A DNA stretch of 34,756 bases from an uncultured Clostridia bacterium. Lineage in GTDB: Bacteria > Bacillota > Clostridia > TANB77 > CAG-508. The DNA lies in NCBI GenBank assembly GCA_904419095.1, contig CAJFQT010000001.1, forward strand, positions 1 to 34,756, given 5' to 3'. Numbering within the stretch: position 1 is the stretch's first letter; every line of letters starts with the position of its first letter. The notes under the pieces are model-generated. The model was not told the DNA's origin. It worked only from the letters and a program-made list of their open reading frames with translations, and did not search any database. Made by a program: the position numbers and the translations under genes. This document shows positions 13,742-21,418 of the stretch, piece by piece.

Positions 13742-16700
13742 ATGGCAGGAACAATAAAAGGAATAATAGTCGAAATTGGAGGAGATACATCAGCGTTACA
13801 AAAAGCATTAAGCAAAGTAAATTCTGCTACATCTAGTTTAAGCAAGGAATTAAGAGGGATTAACTCTTTGCTTAAGCTAGACCCCTCTAACACAGAATTA
13901 TTAGCACAAAAACAAACAGTGTTAGCAGAAAATATAGATAAAACAACGCAAAAACTAGAAGAATTAAGGAAGATACAACAAGAAGCAGATGAAAAAATAA
14001 GAAACGGAGGAGAAATATCTCAAGAAAATTATAGAAATCTGCAAAGAGAGATAACAAGTACAGAAAACAAGTTAAAAGATTTACAAGTGCAAGCTAGCAA
14101 ATGGACAACAGCAGGACAAAGCATAGAAGAGTTTGGCAACAAAATAACAAAAATATCTAGCAAATTGGACAACTTAGGAAGTACATTAACAACTACATTA
14201 ACATTACCAGTTTTAGCAATAGGAACAGCAGCAGTAACAACAGGAAATGATTTTGAAGCACAAATGTCTAGAGTACAGGCTATTGCAGGAGCGACAAAAG
14301 GAGAATTAGAACAATTGACACAGCAGGCAATGGAATTAGGAGCAGAAACAACATTTAGTGCAAGTGAAGTGGCAGCAGGAATGGAAAATTTGGCGAGTGC
14401 AGGATTTAGTACAAATGAAATAATGAATGCAATGCCAGGTTTATTAGATTTAGCAGCAAGTTCTGGAGCGGAATTAGCGACAGCCTCTGAAATTGCAGCA
14501 AGTGCAATAAGAGGTTTTGGACTAGAAGCAAGTGAAGCAGGACACGTTGCAGATGTATTTGCAGAAGCAGCAGCAAGGACAAATGCACAAACAGAAGATA
14601 TGGGAGAAGCGATGCAATATGTAGCACCTGTTGCAAAAACTGTAGGATTAAGCATAGAAGAAACCGCAGCTGCAATAGGAATTATGTCTGATGCAGGAAT
14701 AAAAGGTAGTCAAGCAGGAACAACATTAAGAAGCGGACTAGTAAGAATAGTAAAACCAACTAAACAAGTTAAAGAAGCAATGGAAACATTAGGTGTAGAA
14801 TTTTACGACAATAATGGAAAAATGAAATCTTTAACGCAAATTATAGATGAACTGCAAAAAAGTACAGCAGGATTATCTGATGAAACAAAAAATCAAGCAT
14901 TAGCACAAATATTTGGAACAGAAGCATTATCTGGAATGCTAGCATTAGTAAATAGAGGTGCAGGAGAATTAGACAGTATGACTAAATCTTTTGAAAACGC
15001 AGATGGTGCAGCAGAAAAAATGGCAGATACAATGCTAGACAATACTTCTGGAGCATTAGAAAGCTTAAGTGGTTCTTTTGAGAGTGCAGGAATTGCAATA
15101 CAAAAAGCACTAGCACCAGAAATTAAAGATTTGGCTAAATGGATTCAAGATTTGGTTGACGATTTTAATAATTTGTCTGATGAAGAACAACAAAATATAA
15201 TAAAAACTGTAGCTCTAGTAGCAGCAATAGGACCAGCGATTAAGATATTATCTAAGTTAGGAAGTGGAATTGGAACAGTAACAAAAGGAGTAGGAAAATT
15301 CTCGCAATCAATAGGGAAGACAATACAAAGCATGAAATATAACATTGAAACTGCAAGTACATTAAAGTCTAGCTTTAGTTCTATGTTGGGACCGATTGCA
15401 CTAGCGACAACAGCTATAGCTGGAGTAACAGGAGTGCTAATAGCTCTCGAAAAGTACGCTAACAGAAATGTAGATGCAATAGTAAAAACAAGAGAAGAGA
15501 TTCAAAAAGAAATAGAAGAAAGAAACAAACTTATTGAAACGCAGAAAGAACAAATGAGTTCTAATTTAGCAGAAATTGATAATAGTCAGGATTTATATAA
15601 TGAATTAAAACAAATAACTGACGAGAACGGAAAAATTAAAGATGGATATCAAAAAAGAGCAGAATTTATAATAGGAGAACTAAGCAAAGCATTAGGAATT
15701 GAAGTTGATTTAAATGGAGATCTAATAAAAAATTACAAAGAATTACAAAAAGAAATTGATAAAACAATATTAAAAAAGCAGGCAGAGATATTTTTAAATG
15801 CAGAAGAAGAGAGGTATGCAGAAGCTATACAAAAGCAAAATGATGCATATGAAGAACTTGTAAACCTACAAGAAAAGTTAGCTGATGCAATAAAAAGAGC
15901 ATCACAACCAGAAGGGGATTTTTTTAGAAATCAAGAGATTCAAAAGGCTAAATTAGAAGTTCAACAATTAGGACAAGCAATAGAAGAACAAAATGATTTA
16001 TTGAATGATTACTCCGAAGATGTGGCAGGATATGAATATGACAAGCAGCTTATGCAAGAAAATACTAGTGAATCTTTACAAGAATTAATAAATAGAAATA
16101 AGTTTGCATACCAAAGTGAATCTTTGACAATAGAACAGGAAACAGCAAAACAGATAGGGTTTTTGAGCAATGAAATTGCAAGAAATAAAGAATTATATCA
16201 AGAAAATATCAACAATCATAATAAAGCAAATGCGGAAATGTATGCGAATCAGATAGAATCCAATCAAAACCAATTAATAGAGCAAGCAAAACATTTAGGC
16301 ACAATGATTTCAACAACAAAAGAAATTACTCCAGAAATACAAGAAGCATTTAAAAATGTTGCTAGTGTGAGTGTAACAGCTTTCAATGAATCCATAAAAG
16401 ACTTACCGCCAGATGTACAACAAAAATTAAGGGAAATTACAGGTATTGTAGATACAAGTAATGAAACATTAGTTACTCCAAGTTTTTTTAGCTTAGGAGA
16501 GAATGCGAAAACTAATTTTAACAGTCAAGTAGCTTTAATGGAAAATGGAGTTGACACTACATTAAACAATGTAAATGATAAAATAAAAACTAATACAACA
16601 ATACAAGATTCGACCAAGACGTTGGGACAAAACATGACAACAACTCTTAATGAAAATGCAAATGGAGAAGAAAGTGGCAAAAACTTTGTAGAAGGAGCAA

Positions 16701-17116
16701 AAGATGGTGTAAATAACAAAGGAAGTCAAAAGGGGTTATTTAGTGTCATAACAGCATTAGGTAAGGGAATGATATCAGCTCTTAACAGCAGTTTAGATGA
16801 GCATTCTCCTTCAAAATTAACAGAAGAAAGCGGTATTAATTTTGTAAAAGGGCCAATATTAGGAATAAAAAAAGAAAGAAAAAATTTACTAGATGAAATT
16901 AATCAACTAGGAAACGAAGCGGTAAGAGAATTTAATAAAACAGTAAATCCAAACGCTTTAAATATAAATGCAATGCAAAGTAAATTGAGTAAAAATGTAA
17001 TAGATAAAACACAGATGATATTTACAACACCAACATTGAATATCTATACTCAAAAAGATGTAAATATAAGAGAAATTGCAGATGAAGTAAATAGAATTTT
17101 CGGCTCTCATTATTAA
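13742..17116 (+). CDS. tail tape measure protein
   Basis: The 1124-residue product is the largest phage gene. It has an N-terminal coiled coil (KVNSATSSLSKELRGINSLL, QEADEKIRNG), then the TP901-type core (GNDFEAQMSRVQAIAGAT, ETTFSASEVAAGMENLASAGF, ETAAAIGIMSDAGIKGSQAG) and hydrophobic segments near 505-525 and 545-570. A long charged middle follows, with a C-terminal DEHSPSKLTEESG motif common to tape measures. It sets tail length and may help DNA entry. AGGAGG is 5-6 bases before the ATG. No in-frame CGG. Confidence 0.95.
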   Translation: MAGTIKGIIVEIGGDTSALQKALSKVNSATSSLSKELRGINSLLKLDPSNTELLAQKQTVLAENIDKTTQKLEELRKIQQEADEKIRNGGEISQENYRNLQREITSTENKLKDLQVQASKWTTAGQSIEEFGNKITKISSKLDNLGSTLTTTLTLPVLAIGTAAVTTGNDFEAQMSRVQAIAGATKGELEQLTQQAMELGAETTFSASEVAAGMENLASAGFSTNEIMNAMPGLLDLAASSGAELATASEIAASAIRGFGLEASEAGHVADVFAEAAARTNAQTEDMGEAMQYVAPVAKTVGLSIEETAAAIGIMSDAGIKGSQAGTTLRSGLVRIVKPTKQVKEAMETLGVEFYDNNGKMKSLTQIIDELQKSTAGLSDETKNQALAQIFGTEALSGMLALVNRGAGELDSMTKSFENADGAAEKMADTMLDNTSGALESLSGSFESAGIAIQKALAPEIKDLAKWIQDLVDDFNNLSDEEQQNIIKTVALVAAIGPAIKILSKLGSGIGTVTKGVGKFSQSIGKTIQSMKYNIETASTLKSSFSSMLGPIALATTAIAGVTGVLIALEKYANRNVDAIVKTREEIQKEIEERNKLIETQKEQMSSNLAEIDNSQDLYNELKQITDENGKIKDGYQKRAEFIIGELSKALGIEVDLNGDLIKNYKELQKEIDKTILKKQAEIFLNAEEERYAEAIQKQNDAYEELVNLQEKLADAIKRASQPEGDFFRNQEIQKAKLEVQQLGQAIEEQNDLLNDYSEDVAGYEYDKQLMQENTSESLQELINRNKFAYQSESLTIEQETAKQIGFLSNEIARNKELYQENINNHNKANAEMYANQIESNQNQLIEQAKHLGTMISTTKEITPEIQEAFKNVASVSVTAFNESIKDLPPDVQQKLREITGIVDTSNETLVTPSFFSLGENAKTNFNSQVALMENGVDTTLNNVNDKIKTNTTIQDSTKTLGQNMTTTLNENANGEESGKNFVEGAKDGVNNKGSQKGLFSVITALGKGMISALNSSLDEHSPSKLTEESGINFVKGPILGIKKERKNLLDEINQLGNEAVREFNKTVNPNALNINAMQSKLSKNVIDKTQMIFTTPTLNIYTQKDVNIREIADEVNRIFGSHY

Positions 17117-17142
17117 GATAAAAAAAGTTAAAAAATATATTA

Positions 17143-17171
17143 TTTACATTTTTCGACATTTAATATATACT
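17143..17171 (+). promoter_or_regulatory. sigma-A type promoter of the moron gene
   Basis: TTTACA (17143-17148), 17-base spacer, TATACT (17166-17171), ending 26 bases before the ATG at 17198. It lies in the 81-base gap after the tape measure gene. Confidence 0.6.
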
Positions 17172-17197
17172 TTGTTTAAAGAAAAGGGGGAAGTTAA

Positions 17198-18229
17198 ATG
17201 TCAAATCAAGAAAATAATGTAAAATTATCAATTTATCAAGAATGGTGGTTTTGGCTGATTATTGCACTTATAGTTTTATTTATTTTGTATTTAGGAACAG
17301 CCAAAAATAATAAAACACAGCAGACGTTAGCGGATAATCAAGTTAATAACAATTCTATAATAAGCAATGAAAATAAAATAACAACAAATCCATATAAATC
17401 AACGCAAGATTATAATGGTACATATTCATTTTCATTAAGTAGTGACAACGGAAATGGAAATATGTTCTATGCAATAGGTGCAATAAACTTTAATGGAGAA
17501 AAGTGTAAAATAAAATATGAAAGATTAGGAGACACACTTTCTTTTGAAAATACAGTGGAATGCGAAGGTTTTTGTGGCATAAATAAAAATGATAATTCTG
17601 CATTTTATTTTACTATAAAAAATAAAAATGATGAAGAACTATATACCTATAAATGTACTTATATAGAACGAAATTTAGCTTGTGAACTAAAAAGTACATT
17701 TGATTTAGCAGGTTGCACGAACAATAAATTGGATTTAATATACGTAAATGACTCTCAAGATATAGATACAGTCTACAACAATATTGTCAGTCAAGAAAAA
17801 GCAAAAAGAGAAGTAGAAGAAAAAGCCAAGAAAGAAAAAGAAGAAGCAGAAGAAAAAGCAAAGAAAGAAAAAGAGGAAGCAAATTTTAAAGCAAGTTGCC
17901 AAACATATACATTTGAACAAATGGCAAGAAATCCTGATAATTTTAAAGGTACAAACGTAAAAGTAACTGGCGAAGTAATACAAGTACTTTATGGTTATGA
18001 TAGTGTAGATATAAGAATGAATATTACTAAAGAAGGAACATATTCAACATATTATACAGACACCATATATGTTACATACATACCTGAAGAAGGAGAAGAC
18101 AAAATATTAGAAGATGATATAATTACGGTTTATGGAACTTCTCAAGGAGATTATTCATACACTAGTACGATTGGAGCACAAGTAACATTACCATTAATTT
18201 CAGGAAAATATATAACATTAAAAAACTAA
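17198..18229 (+). CDS. membrane-anchored moron protein, possible superinfection exclusion factor
   Basis: The 343-residue product has one transmembrane segment at about 14-34 (WWFWLIIALIVLFILYLG) with a short cytoplasmic N-terminus. An exported domain with several cysteines follows, then a K/E coiled coil of repeats (KAKKEKEEAEEKAKKEKEEA, about 205-228). The C-terminal beta domain (ASCQTYTFEQMARNPDNFKG...VKVTGEVIQVL...ITVYGTSQGDY) resembles an OB-type domain seen in Bacillota lipoproteins. It interrupts the tail operon between tape measure and distal tail genes and has its own promoter and terminator. It is therefore likely expressed in the lysogen, where surface-anchored proteins from this position (as in lactic acid bacterial phages) can block infection by relatives. 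GGGGG precedes the ATG. Function is inferred. Confidence 0.75.
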   Translation: MSNQENNVKLSIYQEWWFWLIIALIVLFILYLGTAKNNKTQQTLADNQVNNNSIISNENKITTNPYKSTQDYNGTYSFSLSSDNGNGNMFYAIGAINFNGEKCKIKYERLGDTLSFENTVECEGFCGINKNDNSAFYFTIKNKNDEELYTYKCTYIERNLACELKSTFDLAGCTNNKLDLIYVNDSQDIDTVYNNIVSQEKAKREVEEKAKKEKEEAEEKAKKEKEEANFKASCQTYTFEQMARNPDNFKGTNVKVTGEVIQVLYGYDSVDIRMNITKEGTYSTYYTDTIYVTYIPEEGEDKILEDDIITVYGTSQGDYSYTSTIGAQVTLPLISGKYITLKN

Positions 18230-18234
18230 AAGAG

Positions 18235-18260
18235 GACACCGATTTACAGGTGTCTTTTTT
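18235..18260 (+). terminator. intrinsic terminator of the moron gene
   Basis: GACACC (18235-18240) pairs with GGTGTC (18249-18254) around GATTTACA, followed by six T. The T run abuts the GGAGGG ribosome binding site of the distal tail gene, so read-through from the tail operon must pass it. Confidence 0.85.
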
Positions 18261-18270
18261 GGAGGGAAAA

Positions 18271-19131
18271 ATGGTTAGAGAATTTAGACTAGTAAATGAA
18301 AAAGGACAAGAATATTCTTTAATGGACATAGAAAATTATTGCCTATTAACAGACCCTTCTGGATTAGGATATTCTTATAGCACAGAATACGAGCAAATCG
18401 ATGAAACTTTTTTTACTAATTTAAGAAAATTAGCGCAAGGACAAATAAATGGAACAATAAATTGTCTGTACTATGATAATTACAGAGCATTAGTAGATTT
18501 TATAGAAAGTTCTGAAAGTCTAAAGTTTGCTTGCAAGATTCCGTATAAAAGTGGTCAAAAAGAATATTTTAAAGATGTGAATATACAAAGCATAGAAAAA
18601 ACACAAATACAAACAACTGGAACTATATCAGAACCAGTTGTTTTTGATTGTCTGAGTCTTTGGTACGAAGAAAATACAACAGTATACACAATAGAACCTG
18701 TTCAAAACGAAATTAGATGGGATTTTAGATGGGACAGCAGATTTACAGATTATAATACAAGAAACTTGCAGTTTATAAACAGAGGACACATAGAAGCACC
18801 AATTCTGGTTGAATTTGATGGAAAAGTAATAAATCCTAGGATACAATTATATGTAGAAGGAAGATTATATCAAGAACTAAAGTTTAACATAACAATAAAC
18901 GAATACGAAAAATTATTGTATTGTACAAAAAGAAATGAGTTCTATATAAATAAACAAAATACAGACGGAACATTAGAAGATTTATATAGCTTAGATGTAA
19001 TACAAGACTTTGCAAACATAAATGAAATAATCAGAATACCGAAAAATAAATCTTGTGAATTAAAACTAACTGCAGATAATGATGTATTAAACGCAAAAAC
19101 AACAGTATGGACATATTACAAAGCTGTATAG
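18271..19131 (+). CDS. distal tail protein (Dit-like)
   Basis: Start is the ATG at 18271 with GGAGGG 6 bases before it; the frame is open from a GTG at 18250 inside the terminator, which I discard. The 286-residue product shows the Sipho_tail pattern: EFRLVNEKGQEYSL, ENYCLLTDPSGLGYSYSTEY near the N-terminus, a belt domain, then a galectin-like C-terminal part (NRGHIEAPILVEFDGKVINP, KLLYCTKRNEFYIN). Dit forms the hub ring between tube and baseplate. Confidence 0.87.
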   Translation: MVREFRLVNEKGQEYSLMDIENYCLLTDPSGLGYSYSTEYEQIDETFFTNLRKLAQGQINGTINCLYYDNYRALVDFIESSESLKFACKIPYKSGQKEYFKDVNIQSIEKTQIQTTGTISEPVVFDCLSLWYEENTTVYTIEPVQNEIRWDFRWDSRFTDYNTRNLQFINRGHIEAPILVEFDGKVINPRIQLYVEGRLYQELKFNITINEYEKLLYCTKRNEFYINKQNTDGTLEDLYSLDVIQDFANINEIIRIPKNKSCELKLTADNDVLNAKTTVWTYYKAV

Positions 19132-19142
19132 GAGGTGCAAAA

Positions 19143-20378
19143 ATGAATGATTTAACAATACATTTTAATGAGCAAGACTATATAGCTACATATAACGAAC
19201 AAACAGGATTTTATGAAGTTAATTTACAAGCACCTGCAGAAGGCGGAATATATGATGCAGACATAGAATTTATTGATTTATTTGGACAAAGTTATGAAGA
19301 TACACAAGTAATACAAGTATTGGCACAAGAAGAAATAAAGATAGAAACAAATGAAATATTGATGTGGATATTTGATTTTAGAGATTTTACTATAAAAGAT
19401 ATAGTGGAACTAAGTGATTATGAAATAAATATAGATGAAGAAACAAATATAACATCTTTAGCAAGAGTGTTAAAAAAGACAACTGCAGAAGCACAAGATA
19501 TTATATTTATAAAGAAAAATGGGAAAATTGTATATTGGGGTATAATAGACAAAATAACAAATGAAGATGGTAACAAAGTATATGAGTATACTTTAAAATA
19601 TATAACAAATATGTTTGATGAAGAAGTAGAATCTAATTATGAAGAAGGAGTAGAAGATTTAATAAGAACAACAGGAATAGAAGATTTCTTACAAAAAACA
19701 ATACAAGATCACTTTATAAGTAATGAAGACGACTTTGTAAATAAAAAGTATTTAGAAGTTAGAGCTTTGACACATACTAAGTTAGAAACAAGTATAACAA
19801 ATATAGAAAACGGAATTTATAAATTTCATACTTGGATGACAAATTGTACACAAAATTACGATATTGTGTACGATTTTTTTATCGAGAATAAAAAGTTAAT
19901 AATGACAATAGCAAAAAAAGAAGGACAAAAGGAATTAATAAATGTTAATGCACAACCGATTTCTAATTACACAGAAGTTTTTGAAACAAAAGTAATAGCG
20001 AAAGTTGTTGTAAAAACAAAAGAAGAAGGAAGATATATATTATATTTGCTTAACGATAGAACTACAACAACAGATATGAACAATAAAAATAGAGCAAAAG
20101 GAACAACAAAAAGAGTTTACACAGAAAAGATGAAAGATGCAAGACAAACAGCGTTAGATGTATTTAAGCAAAATTCTTATAGTCATAATGTTACTTTTAA
20201 GATGCTAGATAAGTATATAAAAATAGGTACACCGATTGCAATAAAAACAAAAGAAAATGTTATTCTAGATACTTATATTTCTGCAATAAAGATAACAAAA
20301 AATAAGTTTATAGAATACACATGTGGAAATATAAGAATTAAATTTATAGATAAATTATTGAAAGAAAGAAAGAGGTAA
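19143..20378 (+). CDS. tail hub / tail-associated protein (Tal-like)
   Basis: The ATG at 19143 follows GGAGGT by 6 bases; the frame is open further upstream but overlaps Dit. The 411-residue product has a short Ig-like N-terminus, then the gp27/hub-like pattern (ETNEILMWIFDFRDFTIKDI, ARVLKKTTAEAQDIIFIKKNGKIVYWGIID, YTLKYITNMFDEEV) and a C-terminal domain ending IGTPIAIKTKENVILDTYIS, typical of phage minor structural hub proteins. It lacks a visible C-terminal peptidase domain. Confidence 0.8.
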   Translation: MNDLTIHFNEQDYIATYNEQTGFYEVNLQAPAEGGIYDADIEFIDLFGQSYEDTQVIQVLAQEEIKIETNEILMWIFDFRDFTIKDIVELSDYEINIDEETNITSLARVLKKTTAEAQDIIFIKKNGKIVYWGIIDKITNEDGNKVYEYTLKYITNMFDEEVESNYEEGVEDLIRTTGIEDFLQKTIQDHFISNEDDFVNKKYLEVRALTHTKLETSITNIENGIYKFHTWMTNCTQNYDIVYDFFIENKKLIMTIAKKEGQKELINVNAQPISNYTEVFETKVIAKVVVKTKEEGRYILYLLNDRTTTTDMNNKNRAKGTTKRVYTEKMKDARQTALDVFKQNSYSHNVTFKMLDKYIKIGTPIAIKTKENVILDTYISAIKITKNKFIEYTCGNIRIKFIDKLLKERKR

Positions 20379-20383
20379 ATAAA

Positions 20384-21239
20384 ATGTTAAAAGGACACGT
20401 TTTTAGTAAGCAAATTTTTGAAAATCCCATATTTGCTTTATGGATAGATACTTTACTAGATGGAAAATGTGGAATAGGACCTTATAAAAACCAAATGAAA
20501 ATAACAAAGAGCGGAAATACTTTAACGGTAGCAAGTGGAACTGTATGTATAAGAGGAAGATTTATTGAAGAAGATACAAGTACACCAATTGTGGCAGGAA
20601 CAGATAACGCATATTGTATCTTAGCAATAGAAGTTAATTTAGATAAAGAAAATACAGAAAGTCAATTAAATCAAGTTTCTTACAAAATAATAAAAGGATC
20701 TAGTAGTTATCCAACACTAACGCAAACAGATATAGTAAAAAACAACGCAGGAATATATCAATACGAATTAGCAAGATTTAGAACAAGTAGCAGTGGAATA
20801 ACAGATTTTCAAGACAGGAGAACGTTTTTAGATTTTAATAGTATATACACACAAATACAAACAGAATATAGAGCAATTTTAGAAGAACTTGAAGAAGAAT
20901 TAGCAAATGTAAAAGATGGAAGTGCTTATAAATTAAAAAGCGATTTTGCTAAATTAGAAGGAAACTTTACAGTAAATCAATCTAGCGTGGGCTCTAAAAC
21001 GTTAAATTACCCATCTGGATTTACAAAAGATAACTGTGTAGCTATTGCTTGCGGAATAGATGCTGTAGCAGGGAAGGGATATAACTATGTAGGACAGTAT
21101 AATGATAGCTCCGATGGTTTAAATAGTTCTTTTACAAGAAGACTTAATTTACGGAGACAGTAATATAACTCTAGTTGTTAGAAATCCGAACTCTTCTAAT
21201 TTAACTGTAAAGTACAGAATAGTCCTGATGAAGATATAG
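20384..21239 (+). CDS. baseplate/upper tail-fibre protein, joined by a +1 shift at CGG 21152
   Basis: The zero frame gives 256 residues (MLKGHVFSKQIFENPIFALW...SSFTRRLNL) and then CGG AGA CAG TAA. Skipping the C adds 28 residues (GDSNITLVVRNPNSSNLTVK...IVLMKI) ending at TAG 21237, for 284 in total. The N-terminal domain (KITKSGNTLTVASGTVCIRGRFIEEDT) is a typical baseplate-attachment module, then a short coiled coil (ILEELEEELANVKDG) and a small C-terminal beta domain (VNQSSVGSKTLNYPSGFTKDNCVAI). The 28-residue extension supplies the last strands of that domain, and without it the domain is cut mid-sheet. That supports the shifted product as the functional one. Confidence 0.78.
21152..21154 (+). 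other. candidate +1 frameshift site 2: TTA CGG A
   Basis: In-frame CGG is followed two codons later by TAA (21161-21163). The +1 frame GGA GAC AGT continues for 28 residues and ends one base before the AGGAGG of the next gene. Confidence 0.78.
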
Positions 21240-21248
21240 GAGGAAAAT

Positions 21249-21417
21249 ATGACAAATAAAATAACAGAAAAAATATTAGAACCAAACAAGATTTATGTGC
21301 GGTTCTAATTTTTTGTTGAAAATTAAAGTTATACGACAAATTAAATATAGAGAAATAAAAGTTAAAAAAGTAAAAGAATTAAAACCTTTTACAGTTGCAA
21401 ACTTGAAAGGAGAATAA
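21249..21417 (+). CDS. small tail-cluster protein, joined by a +1 shift at CGG 21300
   Basis: From ATG 21249 (AGGAGG upstream) the zero frame reads 17 residues (MTNKITEKILEPNKIYV) and then CGG TTC TAA. In the +1 frame it continues GSNFLLKIKVIRQIKYREIK and on to VANLKGE and TAA at 21415, for 55 residues in total. The shifted end provides the AAGGAG ribosome binding site of the tail-fibre gene and ends 1 base before its ATG, the normal spacing in this cluster, which supports the join. The product is basic with one beta-rich stretch. I do not know its role; small proteins of this kind lie between baseplate and fibre genes in Bacillota prophages. Confidence 0.68.
21300..21302 (+). other. candidate +1 frameshift site 6 type: GTG CGG T
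   Basis: The only site followed by T and not A. Zero frame CGG TTC TAA stops at once; +1 frame GGT TCT AAT stays open for 38 residues to 21417. Shows that the shift needs CGG and is not restricted to CGGA. Confidence 0.72.
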
Positions 21418-21418
21418 G

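Noticed and set aside
14029..14655. 208-residue minus-strand frame inside the tape measure gene
   Set aside because: Alanine/serine-rich shadow of the plus-strand gene, no ribosome binding site, fully overlapped by a well-supported tape measure.
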